Assembly: GCF_009649845.1 (NCBI RefSeq)
Contig: NZ_WJIE01000006.1
Location: forward strand, 186,001 to 250,000
Source: Polyangium spumosum
GTDB lineage: Bacteria > Myxococcota_A > Polyangia > Polyangiales > Polyangiaceae
DNA length: 64,000 nucleotides
Reading direction: 5' to 3'
Shown: one piece after another, positions 36,199 through 44,881 of the stretch
Layout: the number at the start of each line of letters is the position of its first letter
How positions within the stretch are numbered: the first letter of the stretch is position 1
Translations under genes and position numbers: made by a program
Notes under the pieces: model-generated
The model's input: only the letters and a program-made list of their open reading frames with translations
The model's database searches: none
What the model was told of the DNA's origin: nothing

Positions 36199-37446
36199 AT
36201 GCACCTGCGTGAACTGAAGCAGAAGTCGATGGCCGATCTCGTGCAGATGGCCAAGGGGCTCAACATCGAAGGGGCCGCTGGTCTGCGCAAGCAGGAGCTC
36301 ATCTTCGCGCTGCTCCAGGCCCTGGCCGCGCAAGATCAGCCCGTTTACGGCGAAGGCGTGCTCGAGTGCCTGCCCGACGGTTTCGGCTTCCTGCGGGCGC
36401 CCGACTACAACTACCTGCCCGGTCCGGACGACATCTACGTCTCGCCCTCGCAGATCCGGCGCTTCAACCTGCGCACGGGCGACGCGGTGAGCGGCCCGAT
36501 CCGGCCCCCGAAGGAGCGCGAGGCGTACTTCGCCCTGCTCAAGGTCGACAAGATCAACCTCGTCTCGCCCGAGGTCGCGCGCGACAAGATCCTCTTCGAC
36601 AACCTCACGCCCCTCTACCCGCAGCAGAAGTTCAACATCGAGAACGGCCAGAAGGGCTTCTCGACGCGCATCATCGACATGCTCTGCCCGATCGGGAAGG
36701 GCCAGCGCTGCCTCATCGTCTCGCCGCCCCGCGCCGGCAAGACCGTGCTCCTCCAGAACATCGCCAACGCGATCAGCTCGAACCACCCGGACACCACGCT
36801 CATCGTGTTGCTCATCGACGAGCGGCCCGAAGAGGTCACGGACATGCAGCGCAACATCAAGGGCGAGGTGATCAGCTCGACCTTCGATGAGCCCGCGACG
36901 CGTCACGTGCAGGTCGCCGAGATGGTCATCGAGAAGGCCAAGCGCCTCGTCGAGCAGAAGCACGACGTGGTCATCCTGCTCGACTCGATCACGCGCCTCG
37001 CCCGCGCCTACAACACCGTCGTCCCCCCGAGCGGCAAGATCCTCTCCGGCGGCGTCGACTCGAACGCGCTGCACAAGCCGAAGCGCTTCTTCGGCGCCGC
37101 GCGTAACGTCGAGGAGGGCGGCTCGCTCACGATCATCGCGACGGCGCTCGTCGACACGGGCTCGCGCATGGACGAGGTGATCTTCGAGGAGTTCAAGGGC
37201 ACGGGCAACAGCGAGATCCACCTCGATCGCAAGCTCATGGAGAAGCGCATCTTCCCCTGCCTCGACATCAACAAGAGCGCGACGCGCAAGGAAGAGATGC
37301 TCCTGCCCGAGTGGATCCTCCAGCGCGTGTGGCTGCTCCGCGGGCTCCTGCACCCGCTCAACGTCATCGACTCGATGGAGTTCCTGCTCGACAAGGTGAG
37401 CCGCACCGAGACGAACCAGGAGTTCCTCGAATCCATGAATCAGTAA
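36199..37446 (+). CDS. rho: Transcription termination factor Rho
   Basis: Hexameric RNA helicase that ends transcription at C-rich sites. The 415-residue protein has the Rho N-terminal helical region ([20 protein letters not shown]), the OB-fold RNA-binding domain, Walker A at P177-RAGKT182, the Q-loop and R-loop region, and Walker B in [12 protein letters not shown]. Length matches the compact form without a large insertion. ATG 36199 has GGAG about 12 bases upstream and matches the family N-terminus; earlier in-frame codons fall in the leader. Confidence 0.97.
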   Translation: MHLRELKQKSMADLVQMAKGLNIEGAAGLRKQELIFALLQALAAQDQPVYGEGVLECLPDGFGFLRAPDYNYLPGPDDIYVSPSQIRRFNLRTGDAVSGPIRPPKEREAYFALLKVDKINLVSPEVARDKILFDNLTPLYPQQKFNIENGQKGFSTRIIDMLCPIGKGQRCLIVSPPRAGKTVLLQNIANAISSNHPDTTLIVLLIDERPEEVTDMQRNIKGEVISSTFDEPATRHVQVAEMVIEKAKRLVEQKHDVVILLDSITRLARAYNTVVPPSGKILSGGVDSNALHKPKRFFGAARNVEEGGSLTIIATALVDTGSRMDEVIFEEFKGTGNSEIHLDRKLMEKRIFPCLDINKSATRKEEMLLPEWILQRVWLLRGLLHPLNVIDSMEFLLDKVSRTETNQEFLESMNQ

Positions 37447-37457
37447 GTCCGGCCCGG

Positions 37458-37485
37458 AGGGGCCTCCTCTCGGGGGCCCCTTTCG
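37458..37485 (+). terminator. Hairpin after rho
   Basis: AGGGGCC (37458-37464) pairs with GGCCCCT (37475-37481), followed by TTCGTG. A short U-poor terminator placed 12 bases past the rho stop. Confidence 0.55.
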
Positions 37486-37603
37486 TGTCCTTCCCCCTCC
37501 CCTCCCCCTCCCCTGCCCTGCCCGTCCCTTGGGCAAACCGCGCGATCGTTGCGTTTTTACGGGAGCGCTGTAGCGCCGGCCTCAGGCGTGTTAGCGTCGT
37601 AGC

Positions 37604-39721
37604 GTGACCGGTAAGGCGGACCGCCTGCGAGAGCTCACGGCCAAGGTCGAGGAACTCGAGGCCAGGCTCGAACGCTCGGAGAAGACCGTCCGCGCGATGC
37701 GCGACGTGGGGCTCGCGCTCGGCTCCACGCTCGACCTCGACCAGCTCCTCGAGCTCATCCTCGGCAAGATCACGGAGCTGCTCGAGGCCGACCGGGCCAC
37801 GCTCTACCTGCTCGACGAGCAACGAAAGATGCTGCTCTCGCGCGTCATCCTCGGCGGCGAGGTGCGCTCGATCGAGCTGCCCGTCGGCGAAGGCATCGCC
37901 GGCCACGTCGCCAAGCACGGCAAGATCGCCCGCGTCAAGGACGCCTACCGCGACAAACGCTTCCAGCGCACGTGGGACGACCTCACGGGCTACCGCACCC
38001 GCTCCATCCTCGCCGCGCCGATGCGCAACCACGTCGGCCGCACGATCGGCGTCGTGCAGGTGCTCAACAAACACGGCGGCAAGGGCGAGTTCTCCCAGCA
38101 CGACGAGGAGCTGCTCTCGGCGCTCGCCACGCAGGCCGCCGTCTCCATCGACAACTCGCGCCTGTTCCTCTCGGTCATCCAGAAGAACATGCAGCTCGTC
38201 GAGACGAAGGAGCAGCTCGAGCACCGCGTCGCCGATCTGAAGCTGCTCTTCGAGCTCGAGACGGCGATGAGCGGCGCCTCGTCGCTCGAAGAGCTCTCGC
38301 GCGCCGTCATCGCCGAGGCCTCGAAGGCGTGTGACGCGCGCGCCGGCGGCCTGCTCGTCGACGAGGGCGAGAGCGGCGTGTTCCTGTACTTCGTCGACGC
38401 CTCGGCGCCCGGCGTCTCGGCCCGCGACGTCGACGTCAAGCGCCTGCCCGTCAAGCGTGGGGAAGGCCTGCTCGGCTGGGCCATGACGCACAACGAGTCG
38501 ATCCACGTCGGCCCGAAGGACCCGCCCACGGGGCCGATCGCCGAGGCCGCGCTCGCGCACATGCACCCGTCGCTCGACCTCGACCTGCAGAGCGCGATCG
38601 TGGTGCCGCTCGAAGGCGAGGAGGACACGTCCCTCGGCGCGCTCGGGCTCTACAACGCGAAGAACGCGCTCGGCTTCACGCAGGACGACAGGTCGCTGCT
38701 CCGGCTCGTGTCGGCGAACGCCTCGACCGCGGTGCGCCTCTTCCGCTCGCGCACCGAGCGCGAGAAGAGCGAGCGCCTCACGGCGATCGGCCGCCTGCTC
38801 TCCGGCGTGATGCACGACATGCGCACGCCGCTCACGGTGATCAGCGGCTACGTGCAGCTCATGGCGACCGCGAGCGAGCCCGCCACGCGCGCCGAACACG
38901 CGCGGCTCATCCTCAAGCAGTTCGACGCGATCAGCGCCATGCAACGCGAGCTGCTCGAGTTCGCGCGTGGCGAGCGCAGCATCCTCGTACGCAAGGTCTA
39001 CCTCACGAAGTTCTTCGGCGACCTCGAGAAGCAGCTCCAGCTCGACCTCGCGGGCAACCGCGTCACGCTCGTGATGGAGCTCGACGACCGCGGCACCGCG
39101 CGCTTCGACGAGACGAAGATGACGCGCGTCGTGCACAACCTCGTGCGCAACGCGGTCGAGGCGATGGAGCCACACGGCGGAGGCAAGGTCGTCCTGCGCG
39201 CGTTGCGCCAGGGCGCGGACTTCGTCCTCAGCGTCTCCGACACGGGGCGCGGCATCCCGCCGGAGATCCGCGAGCGGCTGTTCCACTCGTTCGTGACGAG
39301 CGGCAAGCGCGGCGGCACGGGCCTCGGCCTCGCGATCGTGAAGAAGATCGTCGACGAGCACGGCGGCTCGATCGAGGTCGACTCGTCGGAGCGCGGGACG
39401 ACGTTCACGATCCGGATCCCGCAGGAGACACCAACGACCGCGACGATCATCCCGCCTGCACCTCCTCCGCCGCCGCCTGCGGGCGCGCGGATCGACGAGG
39501 CGACGGGGTTGCCGCTCGTGCATGCGTCGAGCCCCACGTCGGCCTCCACCTCCACAGCCGCGGTGACGGCGCGTTCGCCGCAACCCGCGGCCGAGGAGCC
39601 CGAGGCGAAAGGATCGGCCAAGACGGCGCGGGCGAGCCAGCCGGGCGAGGAAGGCCCGCCGAGCCGACGCAGCCGCGCGACCAACCCGGGTCCACCCGCG
39701 GGCCGCCGGGACAGCGCGTAG
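37604..39721 (+). CDS. Soluble sensor histidine kinase with two GAF domains
   Basis: A 705-residue cytosolic kinase without membrane segments. Domains in order: coiled coil (1-30), GAF (about 32-190), coiled coil, second GAF-like domain (about 205-385), HisKA with phospho-acceptor H404 in HDMRTPLTVI, and HATPase with N-box N-L-V-R-N-A-V-E-A-M, G1 D-T-G-R-G-I-P, G2 G-T-G-L-G-L-A. The last 90 residues are Pro/Ser/Ala-rich and unusual. No response regulator is adjacent, so its partner is elsewhere. It is followed at 49 bases by an Fe-S oxidoreductase. It starts with GTG 37604 and a weak ribosome binding site. Confidence 0.9.
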   Translation: MTGKADRLRELTAKVEELEARLERSEKTVRAMRDVGLALGSTLDLDQLLELILGKITELLEADRATLYLLDEQRKMLLSRVILGGEVRSIELPVGEGIAGHVAKHGKIARVKDAYRDKRFQRTWDDLTGYRTRSILAAPMRNHVGRTIGVVQVLNKHGGKGEFSQHDEELLSALATQAAVSIDNSRLFLSVIQKNMQLVETKEQLEHRVADLKLLFELETAMSGASSLEELSRAVIAEASKACDARAGGLLVDEGESGVFLYFVDASAPGVSARDVDVKRLPVKRGEGLLGWAMTHNESIHVGPKDPPTGPIAEAALAHMHPSLDLDLQSAIVVPLEGEEDTSLGALGLYNAKNALGFTQDDRSLLRLVSANASTAVRLFRSRTEREKSERLTAIGRLLSGVMHDMRTPLTVISGYVQLMATASEPATRAEHARLILKQFDAISAMQRELLEFARGERSILVRKVYLTKFFGDLEKQLQLDLAGNRVTLVMELDDRGTARFDETKMTRVVHNLVRNAVEAMEPHGGGKVVLRALRQGADFVLSVSDTGRGIPPEIRERLFHSFVTSGKRGGTGLGLAIVKKIVDEHGGSIEVDSSERGTTFTIRIPQETPTTATIIPPAPPPPPPAGARIDEATGLPLVHASSPTSASTSTAAVTARSPQPAAEEPEAKGSAKTARASQPGEEGPPSRRSRATNPGPPAGRRDSA

Positions 39722-39770
39722 AACCCGCGGATCCCTTGCGCTCGTCGCGCCGGGGGAAGAGACTCCGGAC

Positions 39771-40865
39771 GTGCTCCGCCTGCCCATCGTCGCCACGCAC
39801 AAACGCGCGCTCGAGACGTGCGTGTACTGCCCGAAGCTCTGCCGCGCCGCGTGCCCCGTCTCGAACGCGGAGGCGAGCGAGACGGTGACGCCGTGGGGCA
39901 AGATGAGCCTCACCTACTTCGCGGGTCGCGGCGACGTGCCCATCGAAGAGCCACACACCGCGCCGGCGTGGGCCTGCACCGGCTGCCACGCGTGCCGCGA
40001 GAAGTGCGACCACAAGAACGAGCCCGCCACGGTGCTCGTCGAGTCCCGCGCCGACTTCTTCGCGCGCGGCGCGGCGCCACGCGCGGCCGTCGACGTGGTG
40101 ACGCGCGCGCAAACACGCGCGAGCGAGACGGCCGCGGCGCTCGACGCCCTCGAGGCCGAAGCGCCGCAGAAGGGGCCCGTCGTGGCCGGCGTGCTCGTCG
40201 GATGCTCGTACGCGCGGAAAAACCCCGCCGTCGCGAGGGACGCGCTCTCCGCCGCCGCGAAGCTCGTCGGCGGCCCGGTGCGGGCGATCCGATCCTGCTG
40301 CGGCCTGCCCTCGCTCCACGCGGGCGACCGCGAGGGCTTCCGCGTCGCGGCCGAGCGCCTCGCGGCCGAGGTCGCCGAGGTCCCGCGCTTCGTCGTCGTG
40401 GACCCGGGCTGCGCGCGCGCCACGCTCGTCGAGCACGCGCGCGTCGGCGTCACCCTGCCGCGCGAGCCCGAGCTCCTCGTCGACCTCGCCTACGCCGCGC
40501 GCGACCGATTGCGCGTCTTGCCCGAGCTCGCGGAGACGACCGTGCGCTGGCACCAGCCCTGTCAGCTCGGCCGAGGGCTCGGCAAGTACGACGAGCCGCG
40601 CGCGCTGCTCGCGAAGATGAGCGGCCACGAGCCCGCGACCTTCCAGCGCGACCGCGAGCACGCCGAGTGCAGCGGCGCCGGCGCGCTCCTGCCCGTGACG
40701 CGGCCGCGCACGAGCGAGGCCATCGCCGACGCGCGTATCGCCGAGCATCACGCCCGCGGCGGCGGCTTGCTCGTGACCGCGTGCGCGTCGAGCCTCCGGC
40801 GCTTCCGGAGCCGCGGCGAAGAGGCGCAAGACCTCGTCACCCTGCTCGCGCGTTCGCTCGCGTAG
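39771..40865 (+). CDS. Fe-S oxidoreductase with CCG domains (GlcF/HdrD type)
   Basis: A 364-residue protein with two [4Fe-4S] motifs near the N-terminus (C-V-Y-C-P-K-L-C-x3-C-P, then C-T-G-C-H-A-C-R-E-K-C), followed by two Cys-rich CCG-type domains (R-S-C-C-G-L-P-S-L-H-A-G and H-A-E-C-S-G-A-G). This layout is that of the glycolate oxidase iron-sulfur subunit and heterodisulfide reductase families, which pass electrons from a flavoprotein. No flavin partner gene is next door. It sits between two histidine kinase genes, seven bases from the second, so they likely share a transcript. Substrate unknown. Confidence 0.85.
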   Translation: MLRLPIVATHKRALETCVYCPKLCRAACPVSNAEASETVTPWGKMSLTYFAGRGDVPIEEPHTAPAWACTGCHACREKCDHKNEPATVLVESRADFFARGAAPRAAVDVVTRAQTRASETAAALDALEAEAPQKGPVVAGVLVGCSYARKNPAVARDALSAAAKLVGGPVRAIRSCCGLPSLHAGDREGFRVAAERLAAEVAEVPRFVVVDPGCARATLVEHARVGVTLPREPELLVDLAYAARDRLRVLPELAETTVRWHQPCQLGRGLGKYDEPRALLAKMSGHEPATFQRDREHAECSGAGALLPVTRPRTSEAIADARIAEHHARGGGLLVTACASSLRRFRSRGEEAQDLVTLLARSLA

Positions 40866-40872
40866 GCCCAGG

Positions 40873-42444
40873 ATGACTTCCGCGCGCTCCAGCTCCAGGG
40901 CCCCGCGCAGGCGCACCGTCTCGAGCAGGCTGCTCGCGAGTTACGTGCTCGTGCTCGTCGCCTTCGCGCTCACCATGACGTGGAGCTTCCGCGCGCTCCG
41001 GGACACGGCGCAAGGCGCGGAGCTGCTCCGCAGCGGCTACGCGCCGCTCCTGCTCCGCGTGGGTGAGGCGCTCGCCGCGCAGAACGTGTTCAACGCGCAG
41101 CTCAACCACATCACCGCGGCGAAGAACCCCGGCGACATCCGCGAGTGGATCGAGACCGCGCGCCGCACGCGCCCGCGCACCTTCGCGAACGTGCGTGAGG
41201 CCGCCGAGAGAGGGCTCGTCGACGAGGACGGCTCGGTCGCCAGGTTCCAGCAGGAGATCATCGAGGAGGCCGCGGCGATCGAGAAGCTCGTCGGCGCGGA
41301 TCCCGAGCGGTTCGGTCAGCTCTTCCAGGCGCTCGCCGTGAGCGACCGCGAGGCGGCCGAGAAGGCGCGTGACGATCTCCTCAAGCGCGAGGCCGAGGGC
41401 GCGCAGCGCCTGCGCGCCATCAAGTCACGCGTCGAGGAGCGGATGGAGTTCCTCACGGCCGAAGCGAAGCGCCGCGAGGCTCGCTCGATCCAGCTCCTCG
41501 TGGGCCTCTTCGTGCTCACCTTGCTCGTCGGCGTCGTCACCTCGATCTACGCGCGCCGCGTGCTCGCGCCGCTCACGGCCGTCACCGAGCGCGCGAACGC
41601 CGTCGCGCGTGGTGACCTCACGCCGCGCGAGGTCGTGGCCACGAACGACGAGATCGGCGAGCTCGCGACCACGTTCGAGGGCATGGTCGCGGCGATCCAG
41701 CGCGCGCGCAGCGAGCTCGTGAACGCCGAGCGCCTCGCCGCCATCGGCAAGATGGCCGCGCACGTCACGCACGAGATCAGAAACCCGCTCTCGTCGATCG
41801 GCCTCAACCTCGAGCTGCTCGAAGAGGAGGTCGCCACGTCGGACAACAAGGAGGCCTCGCAGCTCGTCGTCGCCATCAAGGCCGAGGTCGAGCGGCTCTC
41901 GCGTATCGCCGAGCAGTACCTCAGCATCTCGCGCAGGCCTCGCCCGAGGCTCGAGCGCGAGCGCGTCGAGGACCTCGCGCGTGAGCTCGTGGCCTTCGTG
42001 CAGCCCGAGCTCGACCGCGGCAACGTCACGAGCCGCGTGGAGGCCGACGACGATCTGCCCGACGCGCGCCTCGACGAGTCGCAGTTCCGTCAGGCGCTCC
42101 TGAACCTCGTGCGCAACGCGCGGGAGGCCATGAGCAAGGGCGGCGAGCTCGTCGTGTCGATCCGCAAGGCCGACGGCGGCGGCATCGACCTCGCGGTCGA
42201 CGACACGGGCTCGGGCGTGCCCGAGGAGATGCGCGCGTCGATCTTCGACCCGTTCTTCACCACGAAGCAACGCGGCACGGGCCTCGGCCTCGCGGTCACG
42301 CGCGACATCGTGGAGGCGCACGGCGGCACGATCCGTTGCCTCGGCCGCGAGGGCGGAGGCACGCGGTTTCTGATTCACTTGCCCGCCGCAGGCGCGACCG
42401 AGCCGGGTGCGAAGGCCGTCGAGGACGAAGAGCTCGTCGCCTAG
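40873..42444 (+). CDS. Membrane-bound sensor histidine kinase with HAMP domain
   Basis: A 523-residue inner-membrane kinase. Two membrane helices (about 20-40 and 205-227) bracket a helical periplasmic sensor domain; HAMP is about 228-280, HisKA carries phospho-acceptor H300 in THEIRNPLSSI, and HATPase shows N-L-V-R-N-A-R-E-A-M, D-T-G-S-G-V-P and G-T-G-L-G-L-A-V. The ligand is unknown. It begins seven bases after the Fe-S oxidoreductase. Its stop lies one base from the stop of the convergent gene at 42446, leaving no terminator. Confidence 0.92.
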   Translation: MTSARSSSRAPRRRTVSSRLLASYVLVLVAFALTMTWSFRALRDTAQGAELLRSGYAPLLLRVGEALAAQNVFNAQLNHITAAKNPGDIREWIETARRTRPRTFANVREAAERGLVDEDGSVARFQQEIIEEAAAIEKLVGADPERFGQLFQALAVSDREAAEKARDDLLKREAEGAQRLRAIKSRVEERMEFLTAEAKRREARSIQLLVGLFVLTLLVGVVTSIYARRVLAPLTAVTERANAVARGDLTPREVVATNDEIGELATTFEGMVAAIQRARSELVNAERLAAIGKMAAHVTHEIRNPLSSIGLNLELLEEEVATSDNKEASQLVVAIKAEVERLSRIAEQYLSISRRPRPRLERERVEDLARELVAFVQPELDRGNVTSRVEADDDLPDARLDESQFRQALLNLVRNAREAMSKGGELVVSIRKADGGGIDLAVDDTGSGVPEEMRASIFDPFFTTKQRGTGLGLAVTRDIVEAHGGTIRCLGREGGGTRFLIHLPAAGATEPGAKAVEDEELVA

Positions 42445-42445
42445 C

Positions 42446-42889
42446 TCAAGGGAGCGCGCCGCCGCCCCACGGCACGAGCACCAGGAACACGAACGCCACG
42501 AGCACCAGCATCAGCACGCTGGTCACGAGGTACGTCGAGCGCGGCGAGCGCGACGTGCTCCACCCGTCGCCGTAGAACTTCCCGCGCGAGCGCGTGCGCA
42601 GCTTCTTCTGCACGCCTCCGAGCAAGCTCGGCGCGACGGAGCCCGGCGGCGGTCGTAACGCGCGCCGGAGCAGATCACGCACCTCGACCTCGTCGAGCGG
42701 CGCCTCCGCCTCCTCCTCGTCCTCGTCCTCGTCGTCGTCCTCGGCCGTGGCCTTCTCTTCCTCGTCGAGCCAGCGCTCCGCTGCGGCCGCGAGGCGCGCG
42801 GCTTGCTCGTCGGTGAGCTCGTCGCCCTCGTCCACGCGATCCGGATCGTCGGCCGGCGCGCCCGCCTCTCGCTTTCGCTTCGCGCTCAT
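42446..42889 (-). CDS. Small acidic single-span membrane protein, putative sigma-factor partner
   Basis: A 147-residue protein with a cytosolic N-terminal part holding a long Asp/Glu run (about 45-65), then a basic segment R-G-K-F-Y-G-D-G-W-S-T, and one membrane helix near the C-terminus with almost no outer tail. It overlaps the upstream ECF sigma gene by four bases (ATGA). It has no zinc-binding HxxxCxxC motif typical of ZAS anti-sigma factors. A role as an anti-sigma or membrane tether is inferred from coupling and topology only. Confidence 0.7.
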   Translation of the reverse strand: MSAKRKREAGAPADDPDRVDEGDELTDEQAARLAAAAERWLDEEEKATAEDDDEDEDEEEAEAPLDEVEVRDLLRRALRPPPGSVAPSLLGGVQKKLRTRSRGKFYGDGWSTSRSPRSTYLVTSVLMLVLVAFVFLVLVPWGGGALP

Positions 42890-43512
42890 GCCTTCTTCTC
42901 GCCTTTCAGCTTGTCGCCGAGCGCCTTCTCGACCAGGGCCCGGAGCTGCGCGCGGGCGCGGAAGATGCGGCTCTTCACCGTGCCCTCCGGCAAGCCCGTC
43001 ACCTCCGCGATCTCGTCGTACGACATGTCCTCCACGTCGCGCAGGATCAGGACCTCGCGGAAGTCCGCGTCGACTTGCTCGATCGCGCGCTTCACGATGC
43101 GCTCGAGCTGCATGCCCTCGAGGATCTCGTCCGGGCGGTTGATCGCGCCGCTCACCGTGACGCCCTTGCCGGCGTCGCCCGTCACGCGGTCGGCGATCTC
43201 GTGGACGTCCTCCTGCTCGCCCACCTTGCGCCGCGACAGGTACTTCGCCTTGTTCTTGCAGAGGTTCACGGCGATCCGGAAGATCCACGTCGAGAGCTTC
43301 GACTCTCCGCGGAACTGATCGATCGCCTTGAAGACCTGGACGAAGACCTCTTGCGCGAGGTCCTCGGCCTCCTCGCGCCGCCCGATCATCCGGAACACGA
43401 GCGCGAACACGCGCCGCTCGTAGGCGACGACGAGCTCGTTGAAGGCCGACTCGTCCCGCGCCACGAGACGCGCGACGAACCTGGCCTCCTCGGTCTCGTC
43501 GTCGCTCGTCAC
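42886..43512 (-). CDS. ECF (RpoE-type) RNA polymerase sigma factor
   Basis: A 208-residue sigma-70 family protein with region 2 (about 25-90: VVAYERRVFALVFRMIG, EDLAQEVFVQVFK, STWIFRIAVN) and region 4 (about 140-195: ILRDVEDMSYDEIAEVTGLP, EGTVKSRIFRARAQL). This is the RpoE/SigW layout. A linker of about 30 residues joins the two. It starts at GTG 43512 and its stop overlaps the acidic membrane protein gene (ATGA), so the pair is coupled. tRNA-Gln lies 50 bases upstream on the same strand. Promoter targets cannot be inferred. Confidence 0.93.
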   Translation of the reverse strand: MTSDDETEEARFVARLVARDESAFNELVVAYERRVFALVFRMIGRREEAEDLAQEVFVQVFKAIDQFRGESKLSTWIFRIAVNLCKNKAKYLSRRKVGEQEDVHEIADRVTGDAGKGVTVSGAINRPDEILEGMQLERIVKRAIEQVDADFREVLILRDVEDMSYDEIAEVTGLPEGTVKSRIFRARAQLRALVEKALGDKLKGEKKA

Positions 43513-43564
43513 GCCCGGCTGCTCCTCGCAGCTACGGTAAACGCCCTCGGTCGGGGGACGCTAG

Positions 43565-43638
43565 TGGTTCCGGCGCATGGATTCGAACCATGATTAGGGG
43601 ATTCAAAGTCCCCCGTCCTGCCCTTAGACGACGCCGGA
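43565..43638 (-). tRNA. tRNA-Gln (anticodon UUG)
   Basis: A complete 74-base cloverleaf read on the minus strand: acceptor TCCGGCG/CGCCGGA, D-arm with GTC..GAC, anticodon stem GGGGA/TCCCC with loop CTTTGAA (anticodon TTG), T-arm CATGG-TTCGAAT-CCATG, and an encoded CCA end. It decodes CAA and CAG glutamine codons. It stands alone, upstream of the ECF sigma gene. Confidence 0.96.
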
Positions 43639-43747
43639 GCACGCCCCGGAGAGACTCCAGAGCGGCAGAGGGCCGGGACCTTAGCGCGACTCGCCTCCCT
43701 TGGCACGCGCCGAGGAGGCGGTCCGGACCGTCGCCAAGAGCGTCGAT

Positions 43748-43788
43748 ACCCTCCCGCGAGAGGGTCGCGACCCCCCTCGGGGAGGGTC
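43748..43788. terminator. Paired hairpins between the GYF gene and tRNA-Gln
   Basis: Two adjacent inverted repeats, ACCCTC...GAGGGT at 43748-43765 and GACCC...GGGTC at 43769-43788. They begin directly past the stop of the GYF-domain gene and probably end its transcript before the tRNA. Confidence 0.5.
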
Positions 43789-43789
43789 G

Positions 43790-44746
43790 TTACCGTCGCA
43801 CGCCCCGTCGCGACCGCCGCTGACCCGGGTCGGTATGGTGGCGCGCCGAGGGGGGAGGGGGCGCCACGGGGGTCGCCTCCGTCTGCCGGACCGTCACGGC
43901 CGTCCGTTGCCCCACTTGCGCCACGACCGCGGAGGCTCCGGACACGAGCGCAGGACGGTCCGGACCGGTCGCTTGCACCGACGAGGCCACGGGCGCGATG
44001 CCTCGATGCACGAGCGCGAGGCCCACGGCACCCACGGCCACGACACACCCGAGCACGAACGAGAGGCCGTTGCCCCGTGTCGAGGACCGTCGCGACCCAC
44101 TTTTCCTGGCAAAGGGCCAGGTCCGGACAGGGAGCGAAATCGGCTCCGAGCGGGGCTCGACGCCCTCGTGCGGCTGCACATGCGGCGGATCGCCCGTCTG
44201 CGCGACGGCTCCGCTGAAGGTCAGCGGCGTGCGCGCCTCGCCCCGGGGCGGGGTCAAGGTGTCGGCGAGCGGGGGCGCGGGCGTCACGAGGGGAGGGTCG
44301 AACGAGACCGAATCGGCGAGCGCGTAGGCGAGCTCGGGGATGTGCTCGATGCGGGTCCAGCCCTCCATGCCGTCGCGCCAGACCGAGGTGTCGGCCCCGA
44401 TCTCGCCGCGGGCGAGGCCCATCCAGAGCTCGAAGGTGGTCATGGCGAGCAGGCCCGAGCCCATCTCGACGCACCACTCGGGCATGGGGCGCCCGTCCTC
44501 GGAGCTCTCTTCGTCGAGGTCGATCAGGGCGAGCTTGCGGCGCTGCTTGTAGGTGGCGAACCAGGACTTCGGGTTCGAGCGCTCGTAGGGGACGGTCGGG
44601 TGGCTCTCGCGGAAGGGCGGGATCGGATCCACGTCGGTGGGGCGATCCTCGGCGGGCGGGAGCATGGAGGAGCGATGGACGACCGAAGGGATCGTGTCTT
44701 CCGGGCCCCTGCTTTTGATGGACGACGACGCAAACGACGCCTGCAT
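43790..44746 (-). CDS. GYF-domain single-span membrane protein
   Basis: A 318-residue protein. A GYF_2-like domain lies at about 60-150 (LLAMTTFELWMGLARGEI, T-S-V-W-R-D-G-M-E-G-W-T-R-I), a Pro/Ser/Arg linker follows, and one membrane helix is at about 232-250, with a Pro-rich outer tail. GYF domains bind Pro-rich peptides; this bacterial type is common in myxobacteria and often linked to signalling. ATG 44746 has AAGGGGG upstream. Its partner is unknown. Confidence 0.78.
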   Translation of the reverse strand: MQASFASSSIKSRGPEDTIPSVVHRSSMLPPAEDRPTDVDPIPPFRESHPTVPYERSNPKSWFATYKQRRKLALIDLDEESSEDGRPMPEWCVEMGSGLLAMTTFELWMGLARGEIGADTSVWRDGMEGWTRIEHIPELAYALADSVSFDPPLVTPAPPLADTLTPPRGEARTPLTFSGAVAQTGDPPHVQPHEGVEPRSEPISLPVRTWPFARKSGSRRSSTRGNGLSFVLGCVVAVGAVGLALVHRGIAPVASSVQATGPDRPALVSGASAVVAQVGQRTAVTVRQTEATPVAPPPPSARHHTDPGQRRSRRGVRR

Positions 44747-44881
44747 GAGACGCCCCCTTCACGAGCAAACACGGACCACCCGCAGCCCTCGCGGAGGGGC
44801 GAGAGATGGGTGATCGGCGTGACCTGGGGGGCTCCTACAGGATGGGGGGGAGGTCGGCCAAGTTTTCGCGTGGCCAGCGCT

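Noticed and set aside
37364-39913. An 849-codon minus-strand frame opposite the GAF histidine kinase
   Set aside because: It is the antisense of an obvious kinase, with no recognisable motif and biased composition.
42446-43288. A 280-codon minus-strand frame covering the acidic membrane protein and part of the sigma gene
   Set aside because: The upstream part is the sigma gene read in another frame; the real gene starts at 42889 with an ATGA overlap.
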